A stretch of 64,000 nt of DNA from Arcobacter vandammei. Its GTDB lineage: Bacteria > Campylobacterota > Campylobacteria > Campylobacterales > Arcobacteraceae. Numbering within the stretch: position 1 is the first letter of the stretch; the number at the start of each line of letters is the position of its first letter. Where the stretch lies: the NCBI RefSeq assembly GCF_016106035.1, contig NZ_JADKPZ010000002.1, positions 120,056-184,055 on the forward strand. The letters are read 5' to 3'. A model generated the notes under the pieces. It saw only the letters and a program-made list of their open reading frames with translations, made no database searches and was not told the origin of the DNA. Shown piece by piece: positions 1 through 8,394 of this stretch. The position numbers and the translations under genes were made by a program.

Positions 1-387
1 TTCAACTATAACAGATACATTAGTAAGTATTGAAAATGTAATAGGTAGTAGATATGATGATAATATAATAGGGAAAGATGACTCTGATACAACTCTATAT
101 GGTGGAGCTGGAGATGATAGATTAAGAGGTGGAAATAATAGCACAAATAAAATCTATGGAGATGATGGAGATGATTATATTGTAGGTGGGAAAACAACAG
201 ATGAGATAATGTTAGAAGCAAATAGATTGGTTTCTAATCACCTTTATGGAGGAATAGGAAATGATACTTTAATAGCTGGAGTAAATGCAAATAACTACCT
301 TTATGGTGGAGATGGAGATGATACTTTAGTTTCAACTATGATAGGATTTAAAAATGAGAGTGTAGATTACTCAAAAGGAAGCTCTTA
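1..387 (+). repeat. Donor copy of duplicated RTX segment
   Basis: Bases 1-119 are identical to 3735-3853, and bases 313-387 are identical to 3843-3917. The copy near 3.8 kb therefore lacks 204 bp (68 codons) that are present here. The missing stretch is bounded here by two copies of the 11-bp sequence TGGAGATGATA, at 109-119 and 313-323, which is the signature of slippage or recombination between direct repeats. Confidence 0.9.
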
Positions 388-1282
388 CTTAAATGGTGGA
401 GTAGGATTTGATACTTATGCTGTGAAAGATTATGTAACAATAGAAGATGATGATGGAAAAGGAGAAATTGAAACAAAATATGGGAAACTAAGCTCATTAG
501 AGATAAAAGAGTTGTCAAATGGAACTATACTTCTGTTAAAAAATAATCCAATATATGTAAACTCTAGCTCTAGCTCAAACCCATTTGCAGGATATGGTTC
601 TGGAGCATTTGCTACAATCCTTGGTAACTTTTCTCAAACTTCTTCAAGTGGAATGCTACTAGATAACTATGAAGCAATATTTAAAATAGTAAAAGATGGT
701 AATGATTTAATAATAACAGACTTTGATGTAAATAAAACACAAATAAGAATAAAAAATTATTCCCCTATGAGTTTAGGATTAAATATAACTCAAATTATGT
801 TAGATAAATTAACTAACTCAGAAAATCAAAACCCAACACCAACTGTACAGATAAATGGAACAGATGAATCTGAAACTCTAATAGGGAATCAAACTAATAA
901 TATCTTTAATTCAAATAAAGGTGATGATACCTTAAAAGATGTAAGTGGAGGGAATGATACTTATAAGTTTAAAAAAGGTGATGGTAATGATATAGTATAT
1001 GATATAAAAGGAGATGATACTATACTCTTTGATGAATCAGTTTCAAAAAGTGATGTAACTTTTTTTCAAAGTGAAGATTTAAAATCTTTAATTATAAAAT
1101 ACTCTCCTACAGATAGTATAACTATCCAAAATTACTTTGATAACTTCTCAAAAATAGAGAATATAAAACTAGCAAATGGTGAAAAATTAAACCCAGAGTT
1201 TAGTTTACAAACAATACTAAAAGATACTTCAGTAAATCAAACTATGGGTTATGGTAATGATGAAATTAGAAAGGTTGCATAA
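2..1282 (+). CDS. RTX calcium-binding repeat protein, 3' part (5' end outside window)
   Basis: The reading frame is open from base 2, so the real start lies upstream of the window. The visible 426 residues contain glycine/aspartate-rich nonapeptide blocks of the GGxGDD type (LYGGAGDD, IYGDDGDD, LYGGIGND, LYGGDGDD) and then a C-terminal segment (GGNDTYKF, GDGNDIV, ITIQNYF) that resembles the hemolysin-type calcium-binding related domain. Such proteins are normally exported by type I secretion, bind calcium outside the cell and fold there; no secretion genes are visible. The stop codon overlaps the start of the next gene by one base, so the two are probably translationally coupled. The N-terminal effector or adhesin part cannot be seen, so the activity is unknown. 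Confidence 0.85.
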   Translation, partial: STITDTLVSIENVIGSRYDDNIIGKDDSDTTLYGGAGDDRLRGGNNSTNKIYGDDGDDYIVGGKTTDEIMLEANRLVSNHLYGGIGNDTLIAGVNANNYLYGGDGDDTLVSTMIGFKNESVDYSKGSSYLNGGVGFDTYAVKDYVTIEDDDGKGEIETKYGKLSSLEIKELSNGTILLLKNNPIYVNSSSSSNPFAGYGSGAFATILGNFSQTSSSGMLLDNYEAIFKIVKDGNDLIITDFDVNKTQIRIKNYSPMSLGLNITQIMLDKLTNSENQNPTPTVQINGTDESETLIGNQTNNIFNSNKGDDTLKDVSGGNDTYKFKKGDGNDIVYDIKGDDTILFDESVSKSDVTFFQSEDLKSLIIKYSPTDSITIQNYFDNFSKIENIKLANGEKLNPEFSLQTILKDTSVNQTMGYGNDEIRKVA

Positions 1283-1947
1283 TGGGAATAGCATATTTAA
1301 TAGCTCTAGTTATATATGTTTTAATAGCTTTAGTTATATATAAAATTTTTAAAAAGATAACTGATAATAAAATTATTCTTAAAATAGTAATTATATTTTT
1401 TGTATTACTTCCTACTTATGACATTATTATAGGAAATGCTCTGCAATTTTATTATTGTAAATTTACTGAAATGGAAAAAATAAATAAAAAGATAGAAATA
1501 CCTGAAGTTGTATTTTATCAAGAAGAAAAACCTTTTTCTAAATATGAATATGCTGTAAGTAAAGCTGGAACTTATTTGGGTTATATCAAAGCTATACAAA
1601 TAGAAACTGAAGATGGGATATTACATGAATTTAGAGCAAAAAATTATATAAAACCTATTAAGTTAGAAAATGTATTTGAGGTAGATAAAAATACAATTAG
1701 AAAAAGTAATTTTATGATTAAAAGAACTACTTGTAACATCCCAAAATTATTTGAAAATTTTCTATGGTGTTCAAAAGTTGAGATAATTAATGAAGATAAT
1801 AATGTGATTGCTTGGTCAAGAGAAATAGATACCAAACAATATAATTTTGATATTTTTTATGGTTTTCGGGGAAAAGTGTGTGGTAGTGAATTAGGTGAAT
1901 TTGGATTATTAGAAAAAACAATAAAAGGAAAAGAAAATGAGAAGTGA
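1282..1947 (+). CDS. Two-helix membrane protein following the RTX gene; possible immunity or accessory protein
   Basis: I do not recognise this 221-residue protein. It starts with two hydrophobic helices (about residues 3-22 and 31-50), followed by a soluble domain of about 165 residues with four scattered cysteines and several beta-strand-like stretches. The start ATG shares its A with the stop codon of the upstream RTX gene, so expression is coupled to that gene. A small membrane protein directly behind a secreted repeat protein fits an immunity or surface-assembly partner, but that is only inference from position. Its last codons overlap a short displaced reading frame. Confidence 0.7.
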   Translation: MGIAYLIALVIYVLIALVIYKIFKKITDNKIILKIVIIFFVLLPTYDIIIGNALQFYYCKFTEMEKINKKIEIPEVVFYQEEKPFSKYEYAVSKAGTYLGYIKAIQIETEDGILHEFRAKNYIKPIKLENVFEVDKNTIRKSNFMIKRTTCNIPKLFENFLWCSKVEIINEDNNVIAWSREIDTKQYNFDIFYGFRGKVCGSELGEFGLLEKTIKGKENEK

Positions 1948-2023
1948 TCAATTTATAGAAGAAATAGGACTTTTAGCAGAGTTAAGTTATGTAAATTTTA
2001 GAGATGATAAAAAAATTATTTAA
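1937..2023 (+). pseudogene. 28-codon 5' fragment of another gene (N-terminus like Mbeg1/DUF2974 lipase-fold proteins)
   Basis: The frame opens with ATG at 1937, inside the end of the preceding gene, and closes with TAA at 2021. It reads MRSDQFIEEIGLLAELSYVN and eight more residues. The segment LLAELSYVNF resembles the opening of DUF2974 (Mbeg1-like) and related lipase-fold domains, which often sit at the N-terminus of RTX proteins. I read it as the stranded first part of a larger gene left behind by recombination. It could also be a short leader peptide. The family match is from memory and weak. Confidence 0.4.
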
Positions 2024-2038
2024 TATAGAAGGATTAAA

Positions 2039-2518
2039 ATGAGGAATATAGAAAAAGCTGAAAATTTTTGTATAAAATACCCAAATGACCCCATTTTTTT
2101 AGTTATGAAGATAATTTTTATATTATCTTTGATAATTGTATTTGGATATTTAACTTATAATGCTCAACAAGAAAATAAAATTTGGCATTATATACTTTAT
2201 CTATTGACTGCTTTAGCGATTATAGAAGGATTATATAAAACAATAATCAGATTAACAAAATATGATGAAATTTGTATAGAAGATGATTATTTTATAGTAA
2301 AAAAGAAAAATAAAATAATAAGTAAAACAAAACTTGAAGATATAGATGTAGTTGAGAATAGACCTTGGTTTGAATTTTTTGGTATATCTTCTATAGTAGT
2401 TAAATATGAAGGTAAGTGGTTGTTTCATTATAAAACAAATGAATTATTTAAAAAAGAAAATGAAAAATTAATAAATAGATTAAAAAAAGGAGTAAAAATA
2501 TGGGAACACAAACAGTAA
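2039..2518 (+). CDS. Two-helix membrane protein with bacterial PH-like domain
   Basis: This 159-residue protein has two predicted membrane helices (about residues 19-41 and 50-66) and a C-terminal cytosolic domain of about 85 residues. The pattern in that domain (an acidic strand, FIVKKKNKIIS, then a WFEFFG segment and a final amphipathic helix) fits a bacterial PH-like (YcxB/bPH2) fold. It overlaps the following RTX/LysM gene by 19 bp, so the pair is translated together. Its place before one RTX gene and behind another parallels the 1282-1947 gene and suggests a partner or immunity role. That role is inferred; the membrane topology is directly visible. Confidence 0.7.
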   Translation: MRNIEKAENFCIKYPNDPIFLVMKIIFILSLIIVFGYLTYNAQQENKIWHYILYLLTALAIIEGLYKTIIRLTKYDEICIEDDYFIVKKKNKIISKTKLEDIDVVENRPWFEFFGISSIVVKYEGKWLFHYKTNELFKKENEKLINRLKKGVKIWEHKQ

Positions 2519-3921
2519 ATTTAGAGGGAACACAATATGTTTCAGATATACCATCTGTATATTATGGAGCAACATCATCTTTAGTTAGTAAAATAGATCC
2601 TTTTGCAGGGAATTTAATGGGTAAAGTTACACTTCCAGGTGGAACAGTTATTTCAACTACAATCAATCTTATTAAAGACCCAAATAATCCAGGAAAAGTT
2701 ATAGCTTCAACAACTTTAGCAACTGGAATTACTTATGTTGCTGCTGGATTACTAGCTGAAGCTGCTATAACTGAAGTCTTGATTGGAGCAGCATTGGCTT
2801 CAATAGGAATAGTAGCTTCTCCTCTTGTTATTAGTATTGCTACATTGGGTGGTATTGCAGTTTTGGCTACAGTTGGTGGAAGTTCATTACAATCTCTTAT
2901 TTATGATGGATTAGCATTAGCAGAACATCAAACAGAAGTTGTATTAATGTCTCCTGAAGTAACAGGAAAAATAACACAAGAAGAATTTATAGTTCAAAGT
3001 GTAACAAATGACCCAAATTTTTGTAAAGATATCTATCCAAAATATTTAAATTATAGACAAATAGTAGATATAAAATCAGGTTCAACATTAGCAGAGAGTA
3101 TAAAATATGATAGTAGTACAAATGAAATAATAATTTCAAACTCAACATTAGAAAATCAAGATTATTATATAAAAGAGACTTTAAAAAATAATGATATAGA
3201 TAAAGCTATTATAGATGAAACAATTTATGTAAAACAAGATTTAAGTAGTTTGAGTTCTTTAGAAATAAGAAATCTTTTATCAGATATAAATAGTGTAAAT
3301 ATACTTCTTTCAAATATTTTAATAAAAGTAGATGAAAGATTAGACTTAGGAGAAAAAGGAATCTATACAGTAAAAAGTGGAGATACTTTTTCTCAAATAG
3401 CAAATAATAATGGCTTGACAACAAAAGAACTTTTAGAAAATAATACTTGGTTAATAGATGAAAATAGAATAAAATTTAATACTCCTACTAAAATACTTGT
3501 AAATAAAGAAGCCAATTTATATAACAATAACCTAGACCATACTCTAATAGGAACAAGTACAGATGATATTTTAATAGACCATAATGGAGGAAATGATACT
3601 TTTATAGCAGGAGCAGGGACGAACTATATAGATGGAGGAGAAGGTTCAGATACTGTTTCATATAAACATATGATTAACTCAAATAAAGAAGGTATAAATA
3701 TAAATCTATCTTTAGCAACAGCACAAGCAATAAATTCAACTATAACAGATACATTAGTAAGTATTGAAAATGTAATAGGTAGTAGATATGATGATAATAT
3801 AATAGGGAAAGATGACTCTGATACAACTCTATATGGTGGAGCTGGAGATGATACTTTAGTTTCAACTATGATAGGATTTAAAAATGAGAGTGTAGATTAC
3901 TCAAAAGGAAGCTCTTATTAG
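2500..3921 (+). CDS. LysM and RTX repeat protein, C-terminally truncated
   Basis: The 473-residue protein starts at ATG 2500 behind a strong AAAGGAG site, inside the previous gene. It has an N-terminal region, a long glycine/alanine-rich hydrophobic stretch (about residues 68-130) that could insert into membranes, and a LysM peptidoglycan-binding domain (about 287-333; YTVKSGDTFSQIA). Short RTX repeats (GGNDTF, DGGEGSDTV, GGAGDD) follow. The tail is a shortened copy of the RTX gene at the window start, and the protein ends abruptly at GSSY. It therefore lacks the later repeats and the C-terminal region that normally carries the type I secretion signal. It may be a decayed or silent cassette rather than a working secreted protein. 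Confidence 0.75.
   Translation: MGTQTVNLEGTQYVSDIPSVYYGATSSLVSKIDPFAGNLMGKVTLPGGTVISTTINLIKDPNNPGKVIASTTLATGITYVAAGLLAEAAITEVLIGAALASIGIVASPLVISIATLGGIAVLATVGGSSLQSLIYDGLALAEHQTEVVLMSPEVTGKITQEEFIVQSVTNDPNFCKDIYPKYLNYRQIVDIKSGSTLAESIKYDSSTNEIIISNSTLENQDYYIKETLKNNDIDKAIIDETIYVKQDLSSLSSLEIRNLLSDINSVNILLSNILIKVDERLDLGEKGIYTVKSGDTFSQIANNNGLTTKELLENNTWLIDENRIKFNTPTKILVNKEANLYNNNLDHTLIGTSTDDILIDHNGGNDTFIAGAGTNYIDGGEGSDTVSYKHMINSNKEGININLSLATAQAINSTITDTLVSIENVIGSRYDDNIIGKDDSDTTLYGGAGDDTLVSTMIGFKNESVDYSKGSSY
3735..3917 (+). repeat. Internally deleted second copy of RTX segment
   Basis: The segment is identical to bases 1-119 joined directly to bases 313-387. The junction lies within the 11-bp sequence shared by both sides (3843-3853), giving an in-frame loss of 204 bp. 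Identity stops at 3917, where GCTCTTA continues as TTAG instead of CTTAAATG, so the reading frame ends. The near-perfect identity implies a recent duplication or continuing gene conversion. Confidence 0.9.
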
Positions 3922-3947
3922 CTAAGTGAAATTTAGTTCACATATTG

Positions 3948-3953
3948 TATAAT
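3948..3953 (+). promoter_or_regulatory. Candidate -10 box upstream of trpD
   Basis: A TATAAT hexamer preceded by TTG lies 65 bp before the trpD start, in the only non-coding stretch between the RTX locus and the housekeeping genes. No clear -35 box is seen, which is normal for sigma-70 promoters in Campylobacterota. Confidence 0.4.
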
Positions 3954-4018
3954 CTAAGACATTTATTCATCACATATTTTAATAAGGTGAAAATTTTTTA
4001 GATTATATAAGGTAAAAG

Positions 4019-5005
4019 ATGTTTTTAGAGACAAAAGCAAAATTTGATGAAATTTTTGAAAATCAACTATCTCATGAAGAGATAAGAGATTATTTTTTAG
4101 CTCTTTATGAAAGAGGAGAGACAGCAAGTGAACTAGCAGGTGCGGCTGCTTCTATGAGAGAGTACTTAATACCACTTCCAATAGATGAAGAACTTAGAAA
4201 AAAATCTATAGATATAGTTGGAACTGGTGGAGATAAAAGTTATAGTTTTAATATCTCTAGTACAGTTTCAATACTACTTGCTAGTTTAGGTTGCTATGTT
4301 GCAAAACATGGAAATAGAAGTGTTACAAGTAAAAGTGGAAGTGCTGATATGCTTGAATCTTTGGGTATAAACTTAAACTTAAGCCTTGAAGATACGGCTA
4401 AAATGCTAGAAACTACTGGCTTTGGATTTATGTTTGCAGCAAATCATCATCCAGCTATGAAATATATCACACCTGTAAGAAAAACAATAGACCACAGAAC
4501 TATTATGAATATCATTGGACCTCTATGTAACCCTGCAGGTGTTGAAAAGATAGTTTTAGGAGTTTTTAGCAAAGATTTTATAAATAAAATAGCAACGGCT
4601 TTAGATATGCTAGGTTGTAAAAGAGCTATGATAGTATCAAGTCTTGATGGAATGGATGAAATTTCAATCTCAAGTATTACTTATGCCACACTTTTAGAAA
4701 ATGGAAAACAGACTGATTTAGTAATAAACCCTGAAGATTATGGTCTTAAAATTGCATCAAAAGATGATATTGTAGGAGAAGGTCCAGAAGTTAATGCTCA
4801 AATTACAAGAGATATTTTAGCTGGAAGAGAAAAAGGTGCAAAACTTGATATTGTACTTTTAAATGCAGCTGCAGCTTTGCTTGTAGATGGAAAAGCAAAG
4901 GATTTAAAAGAGGGAATTAAAATGGCTCAAGATGCAATAAATGGTGGAAATGCGAAAAGAAAACTAGAAGAGATAATAAAATTTTCTCAAAGGCTTTCTT
5001 GCTAA
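4019..5005 (+). CDS. trpD: Anthranilate phosphoribosyltransferase
   Basis: This cytoplasmic enzyme transfers the phosphoribosyl group of PRPP to anthranilate in tryptophan biosynthesis. The 328-residue length is typical. The glycine-rich GTGGD loop (residues 68-72) that binds PRPP and the KHGNR motif (96-100) that contacts anthranilate are both intact. No other trp genes lie nearby: trpD here heads a run with tsaE, lptB and ribBA, with a gap of one base to tsaE. The start at 4019 follows a modest AAGGTAAAAG site. The function is secure from the motifs. Confidence 0.96.
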   Translation: MFLETKAKFDEIFENQLSHEEIRDYFLALYERGETASELAGAAASMREYLIPLPIDEELRKKSIDIVGTGGDKSYSFNISSTVSILLASLGCYVAKHGNRSVTSKSGSADMLESLGINLNLSLEDTAKMLETTGFGFMFAANHHPAMKYITPVRKTIDHRTIMNIIGPLCNPAGVEKIVLGVFSKDFINKIATALDMLGCKRAMIVSSLDGMDEISISSITYATLLENGKQTDLVINPEDYGLKIASKDDIVGEGPEVNAQITRDILAGREKGAKLDIVLLNAAAALLVDGKAKDLKEGIKMAQDAINGGNAKRKLEEIIKFSQRLSC

Positions 5006-5006
5006 T

Positions 5007-5420
5007 ATGAAAGAGTTTTTACTAGAAGAAAAAGAGCTAGAAATTTTAATTTCTTATCTAAAAGAGATTTTAGAAAACAGGGATTGTATAGTGATTTTAA
5101 GAGGAGATTTAGCAAGTGGAAAAACTACACTTGTAAAGCATTTTGTAAAAGCAAAAGGTTTAGAAGATATTGTAAACTCTCCTACATTTTCACTTCAAGT
5201 TATATATGGAGAAGATATTTTTCATTATGACTTATACAATAAAACTTTACAGGATTTTATGGCATTAGGAATGCTTGAAGAGTTTGAGAAAAGTGGTTTA
5301 CACTTTGTAGAGTGGGGCGATAGTAAACTTGAAAATCTCTTAAATGATTATGGATTTGATGTACTTGTTTTAGAGATTTTTAAAAAAGATAACAAAAGGT
5401 TGTATAGAGTAGATGCATAA
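5007..5420 (+). CDS. tsaE: tRNA threonylcarbamoyladenosine biosynthesis ATPase TsaE
   Basis: TsaE is the small ATPase that works with TsaB and TsaD to make the universal t6A modification at position 37 of ANN-decoding tRNAs. The 137-residue protein has the Walker A motif GDLASGKTT (residues 33-41), the conserved SPTFS segment that follows it, and the HYDLY and FVEWGD motifs of the family. It begins one base after trpD ends and overlaps lptB by 8 bp, so it sits inside a coupled operon. Confidence 0.95.
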   Translation: MKEFLLEEKELEILISYLKEILENRDCIVILRGDLASGKTTLVKHFVKAKGLEDIVNSPTFSLQVIYGEDIFHYDLYNKTLQDFMALGMLEEFEKSGLHFVEWGDSKLENLLNDYGFDVLVLEIFKKDNKRLYRVDA

Positions 5421-6138
5421 GTTAAAAATAGTAGATATTAAAAAAAGTATTAAAAAAACAGAGATTTTACACGGAATTTCACTAGAAGTTAATAGCGGTG
5501 AAATAGTTGGCTTACTTGGACCAAATGGAGCTGGAAAAACTACAACTTTCTATACAGTTTGTGGACTTGTAAAGCCAAGTAGCGGTGAAGTTTTTTTTGA
5601 TGATGAAAAAATCACTTCTTTACCACTTCATAAAAGAGCTTTAAAAGGAATAGGGTATTTACCACAAGAGTCATCTATTTTTAAAGATTTAAGTGTAGAA
5701 GACAATCTTCTTTTAGCAGCTGAAATTGTAATCAAAGATAAAGATGAACAAAATAGAAGAGTTGAAGAGCTTTTGGAACTTCTTGATATTGAGCCAATAA
5801 GACAAAGAAAAGGAATTTCACTTTCAGGTGGTGAAAGAAGAAGAACAGAAATAGCAAGAGCTTTGGTTTCTAAACCAAAGTTTTTGCTTCTTGATGAGCC
5901 TTTTGCAGGAGTTGATCCTATTGCTGTAAAAGATATTCAAGATTTAATAAATGAACTTATAAAAATTGGAATAGGGGTTTTAATAACTGACCATAATGTA
6001 AGAGAGACTTTACAAATTTGCCATCGTGCTTATGTTATGAAAAGTGGTAGCTTACTTGCTAGTGGAACTTCAAAAGAGATTAAAGAAGATTCAAAAGTAA
6101 AAGAGCATTATTTAGGTGATGATTTTAAATTTAATTAA
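5413..6138 (+). CDS. lptB: Lipopolysaccharide export ABC transporter ATPase LptB
   Basis: LptB is the cytoplasmic ATPase of the LptB2FGC transporter that extracts lipopolysaccharide from the inner membrane and pushes it across the Lpt bridge. The 241-residue sequence has Walker A GPNGAGKT (36-43), a Q-loop at Q85, the signature LSGGE (137-141), Walker B ending in D161-E162, and the switch histidine H194. The very short C-terminal tail fits LptB rather than larger ABC ATPases. The gene overlaps tsaE by 8 bp. Confidence 0.93.
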   Translation: MHKLKIVDIKKSIKKTEILHGISLEVNSGEIVGLLGPNGAGKTTTFYTVCGLVKPSSGEVFFDDEKITSLPLHKRALKGIGYLPQESSIFKDLSVEDNLLLAAEIVIKDKDEQNRRVEELLELLDIEPIRQRKGISLSGGERRRTEIARALVSKPKFLLLDEPFAGVDPIAVKDIQDLINELIKIGIGVLITDHNVRETLQICHRAYVMKSGSLLASGTSKEIKEDSKVKEHYLGDDFKFN

Positions 6139-6168
6139 TATATAAAATATTTTATGAAAGAAGATAAT

Positions 6169-7200
6169 ATGAATGCAATAACAAGAGTAAAAGAGGCAAT
6201 TGAAGAGATTAAAAAAGGTAATATGGTAATTATGCTTGATGATGAAGATAGAGAAAATGAGGGCGATTTAGTATATTCAGCAGCATTAAGTACACCAGAA
6301 TTAGTTAATTTTATGGTAACTCATGCAAAAGGTTTAGTTTGTGTTAGTGTTCCAAAAGAGACAGCAAATAGGCTAGAATTACATCCTATGGTTACATCAA
6401 ATACTTCATCTTATGAAACAGCATTTACTGTTTCTGTTGATGCTGCAAGTGCAGCAACTGGAATTAGTGCAGGGGAGAGAGATGATACAATTAAGATTTT
6501 GGCAAATCCTATTTCAAAATCTATTGAATTAGTAAGACCTGGACATATCTTCCCACTTATCGCAAAAGATGGTGGAGTATTAGTGCGAACTGGACACACT
6601 GAAGGAAGTGTGGATTTATGTAAACTTGCAGGGCTTAAAGGCGAAGCTGTTATTTGTGAAATTTTAAAAGAAGATGGAACAATGGCAAGAAGAGATGATT
6701 TAGATATTTTTGCAGCTAAATATAATTTAAAACAGATTTATATCTCTGATTTGGTTGAATATAGATTATCTCATGAAAAACTTGTATGTGAAGTTTCAAG
6801 TCAAGAGAGCAAATTTTTTGGACAAAATGTAATAAAAAAAGAGTTTAAAGACCATTTAGATAATATGCATACTGCTATTATCTTTGGTGAAATAAGTGAT
6901 TTAACTCATGTAAAATTTCATACAATAAGACCTGATATTAAAATATTTTTAAATGACCATAAACTACACTCTATGCTAAAAACAATAAACTTCCTACAAA
7001 GTAAAGGTGGTGTTTTGGTATTTTTAGGAAACTCAAATAAAAACCAAGAACTAGAAAAGAATTATGGAATTGGTGCTCAGATATTAAACTCATTAAATAT
7101 TAAAAAAGTAAAACTAATGACAAGCGGAGGAAAACACTCATTTGTTGGATTAAATGGTTTTGGTTTAGAAATTATTGAAGAGATTCAAATAGAGTCTTAA
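6169..7200 (+). CDS. ribBA: 3,4-dihydroxy-2-butanone 4-phosphate synthase with degenerate GTP cyclohydrolase II domain
   Basis: The N-terminal half (about residues 1-200) is a RibB domain that makes the four-carbon riboflavin precursor from ribulose 5-phosphate; the acidic metal-binding motif DDEDREN is at residues 24-30, and the HTEGS segment is present. The C-terminal half aligns in length with RibA, but it lacks the three zinc-binding cysteines and the arginine/tyrosine active-site motif, so it should not hydrolyse GTP. A RibBA with a non-functional RibA half is known in Helicobacter relatives. I chose the ATG at 6169 because AGAAG precedes it; an ATG five codons upstream (6154) lacks a ribosome site. 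Confidence 0.9.
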   Translation: MNAITRVKEAIEEIKKGNMVIMLDDEDRENEGDLVYSAALSTPELVNFMVTHAKGLVCVSVPKETANRLELHPMVTSNTSSYETAFTVSVDAASAATGISAGERDDTIKILANPISKSIELVRPGHIFPLIAKDGGVLVRTGHTEGSVDLCKLAGLKGEAVICEILKEDGTMARRDDLDIFAAKYNLKQIYISDLVEYRLSHEKLVCEVSSQESKFFGQNVIKKEFKDHLDNMHTAIIFGEISDLTHVKFHTIRPDIKIFLNDHKLHSMLKTINFLQSKGGVLVFLGNSNKNQELEKNYGIGAQILNSLNIKKVKLMTSGGKHSFVGLNGFGLEIIEEIQIES

Positions 7201-7210
7201 TTGATAAAAT

Positions 7211-7241
7211 ATTATAGCTAGTTTTACTAACTAGCTATAAT
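7211..7241. repeat. Perfect 13-bp inverted repeat between ribBA and xerH
   Basis: The arms 7211-7223 (ATTATAGCTAGTT) and 7229-7241 are exact reverse complements separated by TTACT. The arms are AT-rich and no T-run follows, so a strong rho-independent terminator for ribBA is doubtful. The size and symmetry also resemble a tyrosine-recombinase core site, and the next gene is an XerH-type recombinase. It could equally be an mRNA-stabilising hairpin or an operator. Confidence 0.7.
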
Positions 7242-7341
7242 GTATATTTATTTTAGTATTGAAAACTATAATTTTCAAACTAATATTAATATATCTTTTG
7301 CTATACTCTTTTTTAAATATTCACGACATAAAAGGCTTAAA

Positions 7342-8394
7342 ATGAGATACAATTTAGATTTTAAATATAGCTTTGAAGCTACCATGCTTTTTTGGCTAGA
7401 TAGATTTGTAAGAAATAAACTTACAAGCCTCACAAATCGTCAAGTAAACGATAAAGATAAATTGGCTTTTATTATTCAAAGTTTAGTAAAAGGTACAAAA
7501 TCTATTGAAGAACTTGATATTTTAGTAAAAGATGCTAGAAATATAGGATTATCTGGAATAAGTACATATTTTAATCCTCTTTTAAAGCTATACAAGTATA
7601 CAAATAATTTAGGCTTAGCTTCAATGAAAGAAATAGATGAAGAGTTACTTAGTGATTTTTTAGCTAGTGAAACTAGTTCATTATCAGATGCAAGTAAAAA
7701 AAACCATAGAATTGCCCTGCTTTCTTTCTTCTCATATATAGATAAACAAAATGAAAATGAAGATGGAAGCTCATATTTGTTTAAAATTGAGCTAAAAAAT
7801 TGGCAAGGATTAAGTGGAAAAAGTGGTTCAAAACTACCCTCTTTTATGAATGAAGAAGAAGTAAATAAATTCTTAAAAGCTATTGATAATTACGAGTTTA
7901 CAGATAATACAGCTTATAGAAATAGGCTTATTATAAAAATTATCATATATACAGGAATAAGAGTTGGTGAGATGTTAAATCTTAAACAAAAAGAGATTTT
8001 TCCTGAAAAAGATATCTATATGCTTCAAATAAGAGGGAAAGGAAACAAACCAAGAGTTGTGATGATTAAAAAAGATATAATTGAACACGATTTACAAAAC
8101 TATTTAGCTCAAAGAGTTTGCAACAGCGATATTTTGGTGTGTAATCAAAAAGGAGAACGATTAACTCAAGCTTATGTTAGTCGTATTGTAGAGAATATTT
8201 TACTTAATGCTGGTATTAGAAAAGAAAAAAATGGAGCTCATATGTTAAGACACTCTTTTGCAACTTTACTTTATGCAAAACATAGAGATTTAATCTTAGT
8301 TCAAGAAGCTTTAGGTCATGCAGATATAAATACAAGCCGTATTTATACTCACTTTGATAAAGAAAGACTTAGAAAAACAACGGAGATTTTTTAA
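7342..8394 (+). CDS. xerH: Tyrosine recombinase XerH (chromosome dimer resolution)
   Basis: XerH is the single Xer recombinase of many Campylobacterota; it resolves chromosome dimers at a dif-type site near the terminus. The start at 7342 gives MRYNLDFKYSFEATMLFWL, which matches the opening expected of XerH. The longer frame from 7240 begins inside the inverted repeat and adds 34 unrelated residues. The catalytic residues are visible: R207, H300-x-x-R303, H326 and the nucleophile Y335 (350 residues in total). The stop overlaps the stop of the convergent Rieske gene by two bases. A TATACT box at 7302-7307 could drive it. An integrase role is less likely because no element is attached. Confidence 0.88.
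   Translation: MRYNLDFKYSFEATMLFWLDRFVRNKLTSLTNRQVNDKDKLAFIIQSLVKGTKSIEELDILVKDARNIGLSGISTYFNPLLKLYKYTNNLGLASMKEIDEELLSDFLASETSSLSDASKKNHRIALLSFFSYIDKQNENEDGSSYLFKIELKNWQGLSGKSGSKLPSFMNEEEVNKFLKAIDNYEFTDNTAYRNRLIIKIIIYTGIRVGEMLNLKQKEIFPEKDIYMLQIRGKGNKPRVVMIKKDIIEHDLQNYLAQRVCNSDILVCNQKGERLTQAYVSRIVENILLNAGIRKEKNGAHMLRHSFATLLYAKHRDLILVQEALGHADINTSRIYTHFDKERLRKTTEIF

Noticed and set aside
6154..6168. ribBA start at 6154
   Set aside because: No ribosome site precedes it; AGAAG is well spaced before the ATG at 6169.
7240..7341. Longer xerH start at 7240
   Set aside because: It begins inside the inverted repeat and adds 34 residues unlike the family; the ATG at 7342 matches the expected XerH N-terminus.
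7342..8394. Phage or island integrase
   Set aside because: The N-terminus is of XerH type, and no element or attachment repeats are attached.
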